Below are positions 35,971 to 45,825 of a DNA stretch of 64,000 bases, in pieces; the stretch's first letter is position 1; each line of letters begins with the position of its first letter. A program made the translations under genes and the position numbers. Source of the stretch: an uncultured Eubacteriales bacterium (GTDB lineage Bacteria > Bacillota > Clostridia > TANB77 > CAG-508). Under the pieces are notes generated by a model. It had not been told where the DNA came from. It searched no databases and saw only the letters and a program-made list of their open reading frames with translations. The stretch covers positions 1-64,000 of the forward strand of contig CAJKVH010000001.1 in the NCBI GenBank assembly GCA_905203305.1. Direction: 5' to 3'.

Positions 35971-38016
35971 CTAAATTTCAATTCTTCCTTCAATTTTATT
36001 TTTTATTAAAGATTTTAACCTTATATTTTCCTCTTTTTCCAAGTTTGGATCTTTTTCAATAATCTTGGTAGTAAGTGCTTGAACTGTTTTTAAAACATCA
36101 ATGTCTTCAAAAAGATTAGCAATTTTCATTTCAGGAATTCCATGTTGTGCTGTTCCGAAAAAATCTCCAGATCCTCTAAGCTCTAAATCTTTTTCTGATA
36201 TAACAAAACCGTCATTTGTCTGACACATTATTTTCATTCTTTCTTGAACTACTTTGCCTTTTCCTTCAAATTTTAAAATACAATATGACTTATATTCTCC
36301 ACGGCCTACTCTTCCTCTTAACTGATGCAGCTGAGCCAAGCCAAATCTTTCACTGTTTTCAATTACCATTATATTTGCATTTGGAACATCTACCCCTACT
36401 TCTATAACTGTTGTTGAAATTAATATGTCTATCTCTCCGTTTTTAAATCTTAGCATTATGTCGTCTTTTTCTTTCGGTTTCATTTTTCCATGTAAAAATT
36501 CTACTCTATATTTGCTAAATGTCTCTGTTTGTAATTTTTTAGCAAGCTCTGTTACAGATTTTAAATCCATTTCTTCATTTTCCTCGACTAATGGACAAAC
36601 TATATAACATTGCCTTCCCTCATCAAGTTGTTTTTCTATAAAATGATTTACTCTTTCTTCAAAACTCTTTCCAACCGCGAATGTATCAATCTTCTTTCTG
36701 TTTGGTGGCAATTCATTTATTATAGAAATATCAAGATCGCCATATAAAATTAATGCTAACGTTCTTGGAATTGGTGTCGCAGACATTACTATTACATCTG
36801 GATTATTACCTTTTGCGACAATTTTCGCCCTTTGTTTAACGCCAAAACGGTGTTGCTCATCTGTTACAACTAAACCAAGATTTTTAAAACTTACATCTTC
36901 TTCAAGCATTGCATGTGTTCCTATTAATATGTCAATCTCTCCATTTGCAAGTTTTTCTTTTATGATTTGTTTATTTTTCTTTGTTATACTTGATACTAAA
37001 AGTTCTGACCTTATTCCAAATTTATCTAATGTTCTTTTAAAGTTTTCTAAATGCTGTGATGCAAGTATTGCTGTTGGCGCAAGTATTGCAGCTTGATATC
37101 CAGATTTCACAGCCTTGTATGCCGAAATAATGCTTACTATGGTCTTTCCAGATCCAACATCTCCTTGAAGCAACCTATTCATTGTTTTGTCACTTTCCAT
37201 ATCTTGGTTTATTTCTTTTAACACATTTTTTTGAGCATTTGTAAGTTCAAATGGTAATGTCTTTATTACATCTTCCATTTTTATCTCTTTATCAAAAATA
37301 ATTCCTTTTTCGTCAGCCTTATAACTTTGCTTTATTTGTAAAAGAGCTAACTGAAATCCAAGTAATTCTTCAAAAACTAATCTATATCTTGCTCTTATAA
37401 AATCATTTTTGTTATCTGGAAAATGAATTTTCTTTATTGCTTCATTTAATCCCATTAAATTATATTTTTTCATTATATAATCAGGCAGCGTTTCTTCTAA
37501 ATTCCCATAAACTTCATCAACACCATTTTCAATTATTTTTCTTATTGTATTTTGGCTTATACCATACGTAAGTGGATATATTGGAATTATTTTTCCTGTA
37601 TTTTTGTTTTCTCCAGATTCATCAAAAATAGGAGATCTCATTTCATATCTTCCCATTTTCATTTCTATTTTCCCATAAAAATTATATGTATGACCTATTT
37701 TAAATACATTTTTTAAATATGCTTGATTGTACCAAGTGATTGTACATGGATTTTCTCCATCTCTTACAATTAATCTATAAATCTTTAGTTTTCTTGCAAA
37801 TGTTTCAGAAACTTTTGTTATTGCTGTTGCCTTTATTAAAGCTTCTTCTCCATCTTTACAATCTGCTAATTTTTTGGCAATTCCTCTATCTTCATAATTT
37901 CTTGGAAAATATGAAATTAAATCTTGCAAAGTATGTATATTTAATTTATTTAATAATTTTACTCTTGATGGTCCAACATTTTTTATATATTGAACTGACT
38001 TTTGTAAATCTACCAT
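35971..38016 (-). CDS. recG: ATP-dependent DNA helicase RecG
   Basis: Branch-migration helicase that remodels stalled forks and Holliday junctions. 681 residues: an N-terminal wedge/OB domain (YIKNVGPSRVKLLNKLNIHTLQDLISYFPR), Walker A LLQGDVGSGKTIVSI, DEQHRFG (DExH box), SATPIPRTLALILYGDLD, STTVIEVGVDVPNA, QLRGRVGRGEYKSYC and the C-terminal ELRGSGDFFGTAQHG. All are standard RecG motifs. The start at 38016 follows AAGGAG; a dispersed repeat stops just before that site. No in-frame CGG occurs in the gene. Confidence 0.97.
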   Translation of the reverse strand: MVDLQKSVQYIKNVGPSRVKLLNKLNIHTLQDLISYFPRNYEDRGIAKKLADCKDGEEALIKATAITKVSETFARKLKIYRLIVRDGENPCTITWYNQAYLKNVFKIGHTYNFYGKIEMKMGRYEMRSPIFDESGENKNTGKIIPIYPLTYGISQNTIRKIIENGVDEVYGNLEETLPDYIMKKYNLMGLNEAIKKIHFPDNKNDFIRARYRLVFEELLGFQLALLQIKQSYKADEKGIIFDKEIKMEDVIKTLPFELTNAQKNVLKEINQDMESDKTMNRLLQGDVGSGKTIVSIISAYKAVKSGYQAAILAPTAILASQHLENFKRTLDKFGIRSELLVSSITKKNKQIIKEKLANGEIDILIGTHAMLEEDVSFKNLGLVVTDEQHRFGVKQRAKIVAKGNNPDVIVMSATPIPRTLALILYGDLDISIINELPPNRKKIDTFAVGKSFEERVNHFIEKQLDEGRQCYIVCPLVEENEEMDLKSVTELAKKLQTETFSKYRVEFLHGKMKPKEKDDIMLRFKNGEIDILISTTVIEVGVDVPNANIMVIENSERFGLAQLHQLRGRVGRGEYKSYCILKFEGKGKVVQERMKIMCQTNDGFVISEKDLELRGSGDFFGTAQHGIPEMKIANLFEDIDVLKTVQALTTKIIEKDPNLEKEENIRLKSLIKNKIEGRIEI

Positions 38017-38030
38017 CTTATTCTCCTTGT

Positions 38031-38086
38031 TTCCCATTTGGGGACGTAAGTTTAAGGAAAATTCCAAAAAACTTATGTCCCCAATG
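38031..38086. repeat. Dispersed repeat before recG
   Basis: TTCCCATTTGGGGACGTAAG and an imperfect inverse ACTTATGTCCCC form a hairpin directly upstream of the recG ribosome binding site. Confidence 0.85.
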
Positions 38087-38102
38087 TCCACGTACTTATA
38101 TT

Positions 38103-38792
38103 TTATATTTTTAGCAATTTAAAATCTAATGCATCTGCACTAACTAATTTAAAATCTATTCCATATATGTTGCCTTCAATTGCATCATTTATTGATTTAC
38201 TATGTAAATGTGCATAATAACATTTTTTTATATTATATTTTCTAAGCACTTTTGTGAATTCATTATCAATGTTTTGCTTTACTACAGGTGGATAGTGCAT
38301 AAAAACTATTATCTCTTTATTTTTATCTATTGCACTTTTTATAGAAAGCTCTAGCCTTAAAGCTTCTCTATCTATTAGCTTTTTTTCTTGAACAGTTCTT
38401 TCATTTACCAAACTCCAACCTCTTGTTCCGCAAATTGCTTTATCTTCTACTTCAATGCTATTGTTTTGTATAAAATCTATATTTTGAAAATCATGTTCTT
38501 TTAAAAATTTTTTCATGTTTGTAACTGTTGTCCACCAATACTCATGGTTTCCCTTTAACATTATCTTTTTTCCAGGTAAACTATTTAAATATTCAAAATC
38601 TTTTACAGTATCTTTTAAATACATTGCCCATGAGAAATCTCCTGGGTGAATTACTGTATCTTCTGGTTTAACTTTGGCTATCCAATCTTGCTTTATTTTT
38701 TCTTCATGATTAGCCCAGTTTTCTCCAAAAATATCCATCGGCTTTGGATCATTAAATGATAGGTGTAAATCCCCTATTGTATAGATAGCCAT
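38103..38792 (-). CDS. Calcineurin-like metallophosphoesterase
   Basis: A 229-residue cytoplasmic phosphoesterase. Metal ligands are visible in IYTIGDLHLSF (DxH), VIHPGDFSWAM (GD), LKGNHEYWW (GNHE), IVFMHYPPV (H) and YYAHLHSKS (GHxH variant). Substrate unknown; this compact form resembles YkuE/Ser-Thr-phosphatase-like proteins of Clostridia. The start at 38792 is preceded by GGAGAAAGGAAG. It lies between tsaD and recG on the same strand. Confidence 0.88.
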   Translation of the reverse strand: MAIYTIGDLHLSFNDPKPMDIFGENWANHEEKIKQDWIAKVKPEDTVIHPGDFSWAMYLKDTVKDFEYLNSLPGKKIMLKGNHEYWWTTVTNMKKFLKEHDFQNIDFIQNNSIEVEDKAICGTRGWSLVNERTVQEKKLIDREALRLELSIKSAIDKNKEIIVFMHYPPVVKQNIDNEFTKVLRKYNIKKCYYAHLHSKSINDAIEGNIYGIDFKLVSADALDFKLLKI

Positions 38793-38807
38793 TTTTTCTT
38801 CCTTTCT

Positions 38808-38870
38808 CCCCATTTAGGAACTTAAGTTTTGAGGATTTCCCATTTGAGAACCGTCCCAAAATGGGAAATT
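38808..38870. repeat. Diverged dispersed repeat before phosphoesterase
   Basis: CCCCATTTAGGAACTTAAG and TTTCCCATTTGAGAACCGTCCC units, with inverse CAAAATGGG, in the leader of the phosphoesterase gene. Confidence 0.75.
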
Positions 38871-38877
38871 ATTTATT

Positions 38878-39867
38878 TTACAATTTCAAATTTGGTATTG
38901 CATTTAAATCTAATTCATCTCTTTTTCCTTCAATAAAATTATAATACCCTGCTGACGCTATCATTGCCGCATTATCTGTACATAACTTTAAATCTGGCAT
39001 ATATATTTTTAGATTTTCATTTTGCAATTTTAATATTTCTTTTCTTATATATGAATTTGCAGAAACTCCTCCCGCTATTGCTAAGCTTTTCATCCTAGTT
39101 TGTTTTATTGCTTTTTGTATATTTTCTATTAAAACTTCTGTTACTGTTTTTTCAAAGCTTGCACATAGGTCTGCTTTATTTATGTCGTGAATGTTATGGT
39201 TTATATTTATTACCGCTGTTTTTATTCCACTAAAACTAAAGTCTAATGAATCTTCAAAATGTGTTTTTGGAAGTTTTATATTAGGTTCTCCTGATTTTGC
39301 TAGTTTGTCTACTTTGGGTCCTCCTGGGTAATCTAATCCTACTACTCTTGCAACTTTATCAAATGCCTCTCCAATTGCATCATCTCTAGTTTTTCCAAGT
39401 ACTTCAAATTTTGTATAATCTTTTACATATACTATTTGTGTATTTCCACCTGAAACTAACATACATAAAAATGGTGGCTTTAGTTCTTTATATGTTAAAT
39501 AGTTTGCTGCAATATGCCCTTGGATATGATTTACTCCCACAAGTGGTTTATTTATTGCGTATGATAGAGCTTTTGCATACGATACTCCAACTAACAACGC
39601 ACCAACTAATCCCGGACCATAAGTTGGAGTTATAGCATCTATATCTTCAAATTTTACATTTGCTTCTTTTAAAGCTAATTTTGTTACTCTTGATATTGCT
39701 TCTACATGATTTCTTGATGCTATTTCTGGCACTACTCCTCCATATTTTTCATGTATTGGTATTTGTGTATCTATTATATTTGATAATATTTCTCTTCCAT
39801 TTTTTACTACTGATACTGATGTTTCATCACAGCTTGATTCTATTCCTAATGTTAGTATATCTTTCAT
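38878..39867 (-). CDS. tsaD: tRNA N6-adenosine threonylcarbamoyltransferase
   Basis: Transfers threonylcarbamoyl to A37 of ANN-decoding tRNAs, with TsaB and TsaE. The 329-residue protein starts MKDILTLGIESSCDETSVSV and has ASRNHVEAI and NHIQGHIAANYL (iron-ligand His), LLVSGGNTQIVY, GEAFDKVAR, PGGPKVDKLA, FSFSGIKTAV and CTDNAAMIASAGYY. The start at 39867 has AAGGAAGTG upstream. The gene's presence implies normal ANN decoding, so the CGG anomaly described in this window is not a general tRNA-modification loss. Confidence 0.96.
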   Translation of the reverse strand: MKDILTLGIESSCDETSVSVVKNGREILSNIIDTQIPIHEKYGGVVPEIASRNHVEAISRVTKLALKEANVKFEDIDAITPTYGPGLVGALLVGVSYAKALSYAINKPLVGVNHIQGHIAANYLTYKELKPPFLCMLVSGGNTQIVYVKDYTKFEVLGKTRDDAIGEAFDKVARVVGLDYPGGPKVDKLAKSGEPNIKLPKTHFEDSLDFSFSGIKTAVININHNIHDINKADLCASFEKTVTEVLIENIQKAIKQTRMKSLAIAGGVSANSYIRKEILKLQNENLKIYMPDLKLCTDNAAMIASAGYYNFIEGKRDELDLNAIPNLKL

Positions 39868-39906
39868 TTTTTCACTTCCTTGCTTTTCTATTTTACTAAA
39901 AATAGA

Positions 39907-39935
39907 AAAAAATAGCAAGCTATGTTGCTATTTTT
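39907..39935 (-). terminator. Terminator after carAB
   Basis: AAAAATAGCAA / TTGCTATTTTT stem, just beyond the carB stop and upstream of tsaD. Confidence 0.75.
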
Positions 39936-39962
39936 ATATTTTTTCATCTAATTTTAATTTGC

Positions 39963-42900
39963 TTAAATTTTTGCAATATCTACAACTTCTAGGTCCTCTT
40001 CTTTAAATCCTTTAGCTATTGCATCATAAAATCCTATAACTGTATCTATTGCTGTAAAACATGGTACTTTACTTTCTGCAGCTAATCTTCTAATTTTAAA
40101 TCCATCTCTATTAGCTTCTTTTCCTTTAGTTGGTGTATTTATAATAAAACTTACTTTTCCTGAATGAATTAAATTCGGTATGCTATTTGTTCCCTCCCAA
40201 ATTTTTGGAACAACTTTTACATCTTCTACTCCATTTTCTTTTAGGAATTTTGCTGTTCCAGATGTTGCATAAATCTCGTATCCTTCTTTTTCTAGATTTT
40301 TTATAATTGGTAAGATTTCTGGTTTATCTTTATCATTTACAGTAACTAATATTTTTCCCCTATTTGTTACATTTATTCCGCTTGCAATAAATGCTTTTAA
40401 AATTGCTTGACTAAAGTGTTTGCTAACTCCTAAAACTTCTCCTGTTGACTTCATTTCTGGACCAAGTGATGTGTCTGCATTTTTTAGTTTTTGGAATGAG
40501 AATATTGGCATTTTTACTGCTACATATTCTGATTTTTTATATACTCCTGTTCCATATCCAATATCTTCTAGTTTTTCTCCTAAAATTACTCTTGTTGCAA
40601 CATCTATAACTGGAAGTCCTGTTACTTTACTTATATATGGTATTGTTCTACTTGCTCTTGGGTTTACTTCTATTATATAAACCTCTCCTTCACAAATTAT
40701 AAATTGAATATTAAATAATCCTATTATATTTAATTCTTTTGCTATACGTTTCGTGTAATCTACAATTTTGTCTATATATTTTTGATCAATTATGCTTGTT
40801 GGATAAACTGATATACTATCTCCTGAATGTATTCCAGCTCTTTCTAAAAGTTCCATAACACCTGGAATTAATACATCCTTTCCATCTGATATAGCATCTA
40901 CTTCCATTTCTTTTCCTTGCATATATTTATCTACTAGTATTGGATGTTCTTGTGCTATTTGATTTATATCTGATATTAATCTTTCAACATCTTTATCATC
41001 ATACGCAATTGCCATTCCTTGTCCACCAAGTACGTATGATGGTCTAACTAAAACTGGATATTTTAGTCTATTTGCAACTTCTTTTGCTTCTTCTGCTGTA
41101 TATACTGTGTCTCCTTTTGGACGTAATATTTTACAATGTTCTAGTGCTTCGTCAAATAGTTCTCTGTCTTCACTTCTATCCATGTCTACTTCGCTTGTTC
41201 CTAAAATTTTGACTCCCATTTGGTGTAATGCTTTTGTAAGTTTTATTGCTGTTTGTCCTCCAAATTGAACTATTGCACCATATGGATGTTCTACATTTAT
41301 TATATTTTCTACATCTTCTGCTGTTAATGGTTCAAAATATAGTTTATCTGCTATATCAAAATCTGTACTTACTGTTTCTGGATTGTTGTTTACTATTATT
41401 GTTTCATATCCTAATTTTTTTAAAGCTAAAACACTATGAACACTACAATAATCAAATTCTATTCCTTGCCCTATTCTTATTGGTCCTGACCCTAATACTA
41501 CTATTTTTTTAGAATTTTTTGAATCTATACTTTCATTTTCATCATCATACGAAGAATAATAATATGGTGTTTTTGCTTCAAATTCTGCACTACAAGTATC
41601 TACTAATTTAAAGTTTGCTGTAATTTTCCATTCCATTCTTTTTTTCTTTATGTCTTCTTCTTTTATTTTTGTTATTCTTGAAATTACTTTGTCTAAATAT
41701 CCCATTTTTTTAGCTTTTAATAATAACTCTTTTGTTAGTTTTTTGTTTTGTAGTTCTTCTTCCATTTTTACAATTTTGCTTATCTTATTTATAAAGAATT
41801 TATCTATTTTTGTAATTTTATGTATTTCTTCAATTGTAATTCCACGCCTTAAACTTTCTGCAATTACCCATAGACGTTCATTGTTTACTATTTCTAGCAT
41901 TTCTAATATTTTTTCTGTTGAATCCTCTTTTAGTTTTGGCATTTCTAAAGAATCTAAATTTTCTTCTAAAGAACGAATTGCTTTCATTAGTCCTTGTTCT
42001 ATTGATGGTGCAATTGCCATTACTTCTCCTGTTGCCTTCATTTGTGTTCCTAAATCCTTTGATGCTGTTCTAAATTTATTAAATGGCCATTTTGGTATTT
42101 TTACTACAACATAATCGAGTACTGGTTCAAAACATGCATAAGTTTTTCCTGTTACTTCATTTTTTATTTCATCTAGTGTATAACCTATTGCTATTTTACT
42201 AGAAACTTTAGCTATTGGATAACCTGTTGCTTTCGATGCTAAAGCAGATGACCTACTTACCCTTGGGTTTACTTCTATTACAGCATATTCAAAACTATTT
42301 GGATTAAGTGCAAATTGTACATTACAGCCTCCTTCTATTTTTAGGGCTGATATTATTTTTATTGCAGATGTACGTAGCATTTGATATTCTTTATCTGCTA
42401 ATGTTTGTGATGGTGCAACAACAATACTATCTCCTGTATGAACTCCAACTGGATCTATATTTTCCATATTACATATTGTTATGCAGTTTCCTTTAGAATC
42501 TCTCATTACTTCATATTCTATTTCTTTCCAACCTGATATGCATTTTTCTATTAAAACTTGGTGTACTCTAGATAAATATAAACCAGAGCTTGCTATTTCT
42601 CTTAATTCTTCTTCAGTATATGCAATTCCTCCACCAGTTCCTCCTAATGTATAAGCAGGTCTTACAATAACGGGAAGTCCAATTTTATTTGCAAATTCTA
42701 CTGCATCTTCTACATCTGTAACTACTTTACTTGCAATACATGGTTCATTTATAGATTCCATCATATCTTTAAATGCTTGTCTATCTTCTGCATTTTTTAT
42801 TCCTTCTGGTGATGTTCCAAGTAGTCTTACATTATGTTCTTTTAAAAATCCACTCTCATGTAGCTCCATTGCTATATTTAAGCCTGTTTGTCCTCCAAGG

Positions 42901-43166
42901 TTTGGAAGTATGCTATCTGGCTTTTCTTTTTTTATTATTTTTTCTACTGTTTTTACTGTTATTGGCTCTATGTATATTTCATCTGCCATTTCCTTATCTG
43001 TCATTATTGTTGCTGGGTTTGAGTTTATTAAAACTACTTCTATTCCTTCTTTTTTCAGTTCTCTACATGCTTGTGTTCCTGCATAATCAAATTCTGCTGC
43101 TTGTCCTATTATTATTGGTCCTGATCCTATTACTAATACTTTTTTTATCTCTTTATTTCTTGGCAT
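39963..43166 (-). CDS. carB: Carbamoyl-phosphate synthase large subunit
   Basis: Makes carbamoyl phosphate from bicarbonate, ATP and ammonia delivered by CarA, for pyrimidines and arginine. 1067 residues with two homologous ATP-grasp halves: KKVLVIGSGPIIIGQAAEFDYAG at the N-terminus and KKIVVLGSGPIRIGQGIEFDY near 556, with paired AIEVNPRVSRSSALASKATG and IEVNPRASRTIPYISKVTG. The C-terminal MGS-like regulatory domain (about 930-1067) includes EGYEIYATSGTAKFL. It overlaps carA by 14 bases. pyrBI is elsewhere in the window. Confidence 0.97.
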   Translation of the reverse strand: MPRNKEIKKVLVIGSGPIIIGQAAEFDYAGTQACRELKKEGIEVVLINSNPATIMTDKEMADEIYIEPITVKTVEKIIKKEKPDSILPNLGGQTGLNIAMELHESGFLKEHNVRLLGTSPEGIKNAEDRQAFKDMMESINEPCIASKVVTDVEDAVEFANKIGLPVIVRPAYTLGGTGGGIAYTEEELREIASSGLYLSRVHQVLIEKCISGWKEIEYEVMRDSKGNCITICNMENIDPVGVHTGDSIVVAPSQTLADKEYQMLRTSAIKIISALKIEGGCNVQFALNPNSFEYAVIEVNPRVSRSSALASKATGYPIAKVSSKIAIGYTLDEIKNEVTGKTYACFEPVLDYVVVKIPKWPFNKFRTASKDLGTQMKATGEVMAIAPSIEQGLMKAIRSLEENLDSLEMPKLKEDSTEKILEMLEIVNNERLWVIAESLRRGITIEEIHKITKIDKFFINKISKIVKMEEELQNKKLTKELLLKAKKMGYLDKVISRITKIKEEDIKKKRMEWKITANFKLVDTCSAEFEAKTPYYYSSYDDENESIDSKNSKKIVVLGSGPIRIGQGIEFDYCSVHSVLALKKLGYETIIVNNNPETVSTDFDIADKLYFEPLTAEDVENIINVEHPYGAIVQFGGQTAIKLTKALHQMGVKILGTSEVDMDRSEDRELFDEALEHCKILRPKGDTVYTAEEAKEVANRLKYPVLVRPSYVLGGQGMAIAYDDKDVERLISDINQIAQEHPILVDKYMQGKEMEVDAISDGKDVLIPGVMELLERAGIHSGDSISVYPTSIIDQKYIDKIVDYTKRIAKELNIIGLFNIQFIICEGEVYIIEVNPRASRTIPYISKVTGLPVIDVATRVILGEKLEDIGYGTGVYKKSEYVAVKMPIFSFQKLKNADTSLGPEMKSTGEVLGVSKHFSQAILKAFIASGINVTNRGKILVTVNDKDKPEILPIIKNLEKEGYEIYATSGTAKFLKENGVEDVKVVPKIWEGTNSIPNLIHSGKVSFIINTPTKGKEANRDGFKIRRLAAESKVPCFTAIDTVIGFYDAIAKGFKEEDLEVVDIAKI

Positions 43167-44250
43167 TTTTTTGTTCTCCTTTATTTTTTATTCTTTCAAT
43201 AAATTCATCAAAAATATAGTTGCTGTCTTCTGGTCCTGGACATGCTTCTGGATGGAATTGTACAGTATATATATCTTTTTTTAGATATTTTAAACCTTCT
43301 ACAGTTCCGTCATTCATATTTATATCTGAAACTACCGCTATTTTAGGATCTATAGTTTTTTCATCTATTGCATATCCATGGTTTTGTGATGTTATAAAAA
43401 TTCTGTCTTTTTCTATATTTTTTACAGGATGATTAGGTCCTCTATGTCCATATTTTAGTTTATATGTTTTTGATCCTGTTGCTAGCCCCATTAATTGATG
43501 GCCTAAACAAATTCCAAGTATTGGTTTATTAAAATTACTTTGATATATTTCTTTGATCGTTTGAATTGCAATTTTATTATCTTCTGGGTCGCCTGGACCA
43601 TTTGATAATACTAGTGCATCAAAATTTTTTGATAAAATTTCTTGAGAACTAGTATCTGCAGGAAATACAGTTACTTTGCATCCTCTTTTTACTAATGATT
43701 TTATAATATTTTGTTTTGAACCAAAATCTAATAGGCCAACATTTAAATTTCCATTGCCTATTTCATAGATTGTTTTTGAAGTTACTTCTTTAACAACATC
43801 AGTAACTTTATAATTTTTTATTTTATTTATTTTCTCATCAATGTTTGAAATGTCATCTGTTATCATTCCTCTCATTGTTCCATTATCTCTTAACACTTTT
43901 GTTAATTTTCTTGTATTTATTCCTTGAAGTCCTGGTATTTTATTGTATTTTAAAAATTGATCTACAAGAAGCTTTGATCTGAAATTGCTTTCCATATCTG
44001 CTAATTCATGAACAAATACTGCTTTTATCCAAGGTTTACTAGATTCCTTATCTTCTAATGTCATTCCATAATTTCCAATTAATGGATATGTCATTACAAC
44101 TCCTTGACCACAATAAGATGGATCAGTAAATATTTCTAAATATCCTGTCATAGATGTGTTAAATACTACTTCACATATTGTATTTTCATTATGTCCAATT
44201 CTTTCTCCGTCAAAAATCATTCCATTTTCTAGAACTAAATAGCTTTTCAT
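43153..44250 (-). CDS. carA: Carbamoyl-phosphate synthase small subunit
   Basis: Glutaminase subunit that feeds ammonia to CarB. 365 residues: N-terminal carA domain (YLVLENGMIFDGERIG, FNTSMTGYLEIFTDPSYCGQ) and class I amidotransferase domain with GICLGHQLM (nucleophile Cys), GHRGPNHPV and VQFHPEACPGP (His/Glu). The start at 44250 is placed nine bases after AAGG; an upstream in-frame ATG sits directly against the ribosome binding site. No pyrimidine attenuator or PyrR-binding structure is obvious in the leader. Confidence 0.97.
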   Translation of the reverse strand: MKSYLVLENGMIFDGERIGHNENTICEVVFNTSMTGYLEIFTDPSYCGQGVVMTYPLIGNYGMTLEDKESSKPWIKAVFVHELADMESNFRSKLLVDQFLKYNKIPGLQGINTRKLTKVLRDNGTMRGMITDDISNIDEKINKIKNYKVTDVVKEVTSKTIYEIGNGNLNVGLLDFGSKQNIIKSLVKRGCKVTVFPADTSSQEILSKNFDALVLSNGPGDPEDNKIAIQTIKEIYQSNFNKPILGICLGHQLMGLATGSKTYKLKYGHRGPNHPVKNIEKDRIFITSQNHGYAIDEKTIDPKIAVVSDINMNDGTVEGLKYLKKDIYTVQFHPEACPGPEDSNYIFDEFIERIKNKGEQKNAKK

Positions 44251-44298
44251 TTTCTTCATCCTTTCTTATACATTATCTTTTCTATTATAACATAAATA

Positions 44299-44341
44299 AA
44301 AAAAAAGAAATACTTTTTTAAAAAAATATTTCTTTTTTTAT
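44299..44341 (-). terminator. Terminator after VUT-like gene
   Basis: AAAAAAGAAATA / TATTTCTTTTTT stem with U-run in the minus-strand RNA. Confidence 0.65.
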
Positions 44342-44869
44342 TTATTTTTTTGATACTCCCTTTTTAGCTAATACAACTGGTACTATAACAGTATATGCAA
44401 GTCTTATTAATATTGATACACTTACATATTGTCCTTCTATCATAGCTCCGAAAAATGCATTGTCAATTGCACTTACTAATAATACTAATAAAAATACCCA
44501 TCCATAAGTGTCTTTTTTCATTTTTATTAAGAAGTCATATGTATATATAAATATTAGTTGACATATTAAAAATGATAAAAATGAATATATCATAACTAAA
44601 TTATCTATTGTGCTTAATAATGACCATTGCACTACAAATGTTAATGCTGCACATACTAATGTTACTGACATAAGTAAAAGGCTTTTTTTATAACCTGCTT
44701 TTTTTACAATCATTCCAGAAAATAAGTATGTTAGCGGATATAATAATACACTAAAATATAGTGGTGATCCAAATATTTCAATATGAAATCTTGCCATAAA
44801 ATTTGCAATTATTAATGCAATTGGCATTCCTAATAAATATATTAATGGTAATTTTTTACTTTCCTTCAT
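44342..44869 (-). CDS. VUT/YhhQ-like membrane protein
   Basis: A 175-residue membrane protein with about five or six transmembrane helices. ISVLLYPLTYLFSGMIVKKAGYKKS-type charged loop after helix 2 (here YFSVLLYPLTYLFSG) resembles VUT/YhhQ queuosine-precursor transporters, and IEGQYVSVSILIRLAYTVIV near the end fits the family's last helix. No preQ1 riboswitch is visible upstream, so the substrate is uncertain. GGAGG stands before the ATG. Confidence 0.6.
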   Translation of the reverse strand: MKESKKLPLIYLLGMPIALIIANFMARFHIEIFGSPLYFSVLLYPLTYLFSGMIVKKAGYKKSLLLMSVTLVCAALTFVVQWSLLSTIDNLVMIYSFLSFLICQLIFIYTYDFLIKMKKDTYGWVFLLVLLVSAIDNAFFGAMIEGQYVSVSILIRLAYTVIVPVVLAKKGVSKK

Positions 44870-45003
44870 TTTGTTTCCTCCTTAGTTTTTTTATTAATTT
44901 TATCCTATATTCTCCCACTTTTCAATAGTTTTTAAAAAATGTAATATAATTGTAATATTTTTTTTATTTTTGTCAATACTATGAAAAATGGAGGCTTTTA
45001 TTT

Positions 45004-45740
45004 ATGAAAAAAATTATTATCGCTATTATTTTAATTGGTATTTTGGTTATAGGTTGTGGATTTTTTATTTATAAAAAAAATCATACTAACATCTCAAATA
45101 ATTCTAGTTTAAATGACTTTCCTTATAATTCTACAAGAGTTTCTACATCTGATACTATAAATTCTACTGATAATCAAACTAATGATTCTACAAATTCTGA
45201 TCGGAAATACAAATTCTAATACTTTAGAAAATGAAAATATGTCTTCTGATAATAATTCTACGCCTCAGGAAACTAAGCCTCAAGAAGAAACTGTACTTTC
45301 TGAATTTACAACCAAAATTTACACAAAAGATTCTAATAGACAAAATAATATTTCTTTAACTTGTTCTTCTTTAAATGATACTTATTTAGAAGATGGTGCA
45401 ACTTTTTCTTTTTGTAATACTGTTGGAAAAGCCTCTTCTTCTAAGGGATATAAAAAAGCTGATGTATTTAAAGATGGAGAAAAAGTTGAAGCTTTAGGTG
45501 GACGGCAACTGCCAAGTAAGTTCTACTTTGTATAATGCTGTACTTAAGGTTAATGATTTAAAAGTTACAGAAAGACATGAACATAGTAACAATGTTCCTT
45601 ATGTTTCTAAAGGAAAAGATGCTGCTGTTGCTTATGGCTCATATGATTTTAAATTTGTTAATAATACAGGTTCTAAAATAAAGATAACTGCCTCTTGTGA
45701 TAATAATTATGTATATATAAAAATTTTCAAACTATCATAA
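45004..45740 (+). CDS. VanW-family surface protein with two CGG +1 shifts
   Basis: With both shifts a 244-residue membrane-anchored protein results. Residues 1-24 form an N-terminal membrane anchor, 25-95 are a Ser/Asn/Thr-rich linker, and 100-244 are the VanW domain: TYLEDGATFSFCNTVGKASSSKGY, then EALGG-GNCQVSSTLYNAVL, RHEHSNNVPYVSKGKDAAVAYG and DFKFVNNTGSKIKI. Shift 1 (45202) is in the linker; shift 2 (45503) recreates GGGNCQVSSTLYN, the family's most conserved motif. Frame 0 would end at residue 71 without reaching the domain. AATGGAGG precedes the start. VanW proteins are cell-wall-associated with unknown activity. Confidence 0.87.
45202..45204 (+). other. CGG +1 frameshift site 1 (VanW)
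   Basis: GAT-CGG-A becomes GAT-GGA, Asp-Gly67, in the low-complexity linker. Confidence 0.82.
45503..45505 (+). other. CGG +1 frameshift site 2 (VanW)
   Basis: GGA-CGG-C becomes GGA-GGC, Gly-Gly167, the third Gly of the GGGNCQ motif. Confidence 0.88.
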
Positions 45741-45757
45741 ATTTATGGTAGTTTTTT
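45729..45757 (+). terminator. Terminator overlapping the VanW gene end
   Basis: AACTATCATAAATTTATGGTAGTT hairpin followed by six T; it includes the stop codon. Confidence 0.75.
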
Positions 45758-45825
45758 GCATATCTTAATTTTATTTGCATAAATTAAAATAGCTAAAATT
45801 AAGTTTAGTGAAAGGATCTTTTTAT

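Noticed and set aside
39963..43166. Many long open frames antisense to carB, tsaD, pta and other genes.
   Set aside because: They are leucine/phenylalanine-rich complements of AT-rich coding sequence, without ribosome binding sites or family motifs.
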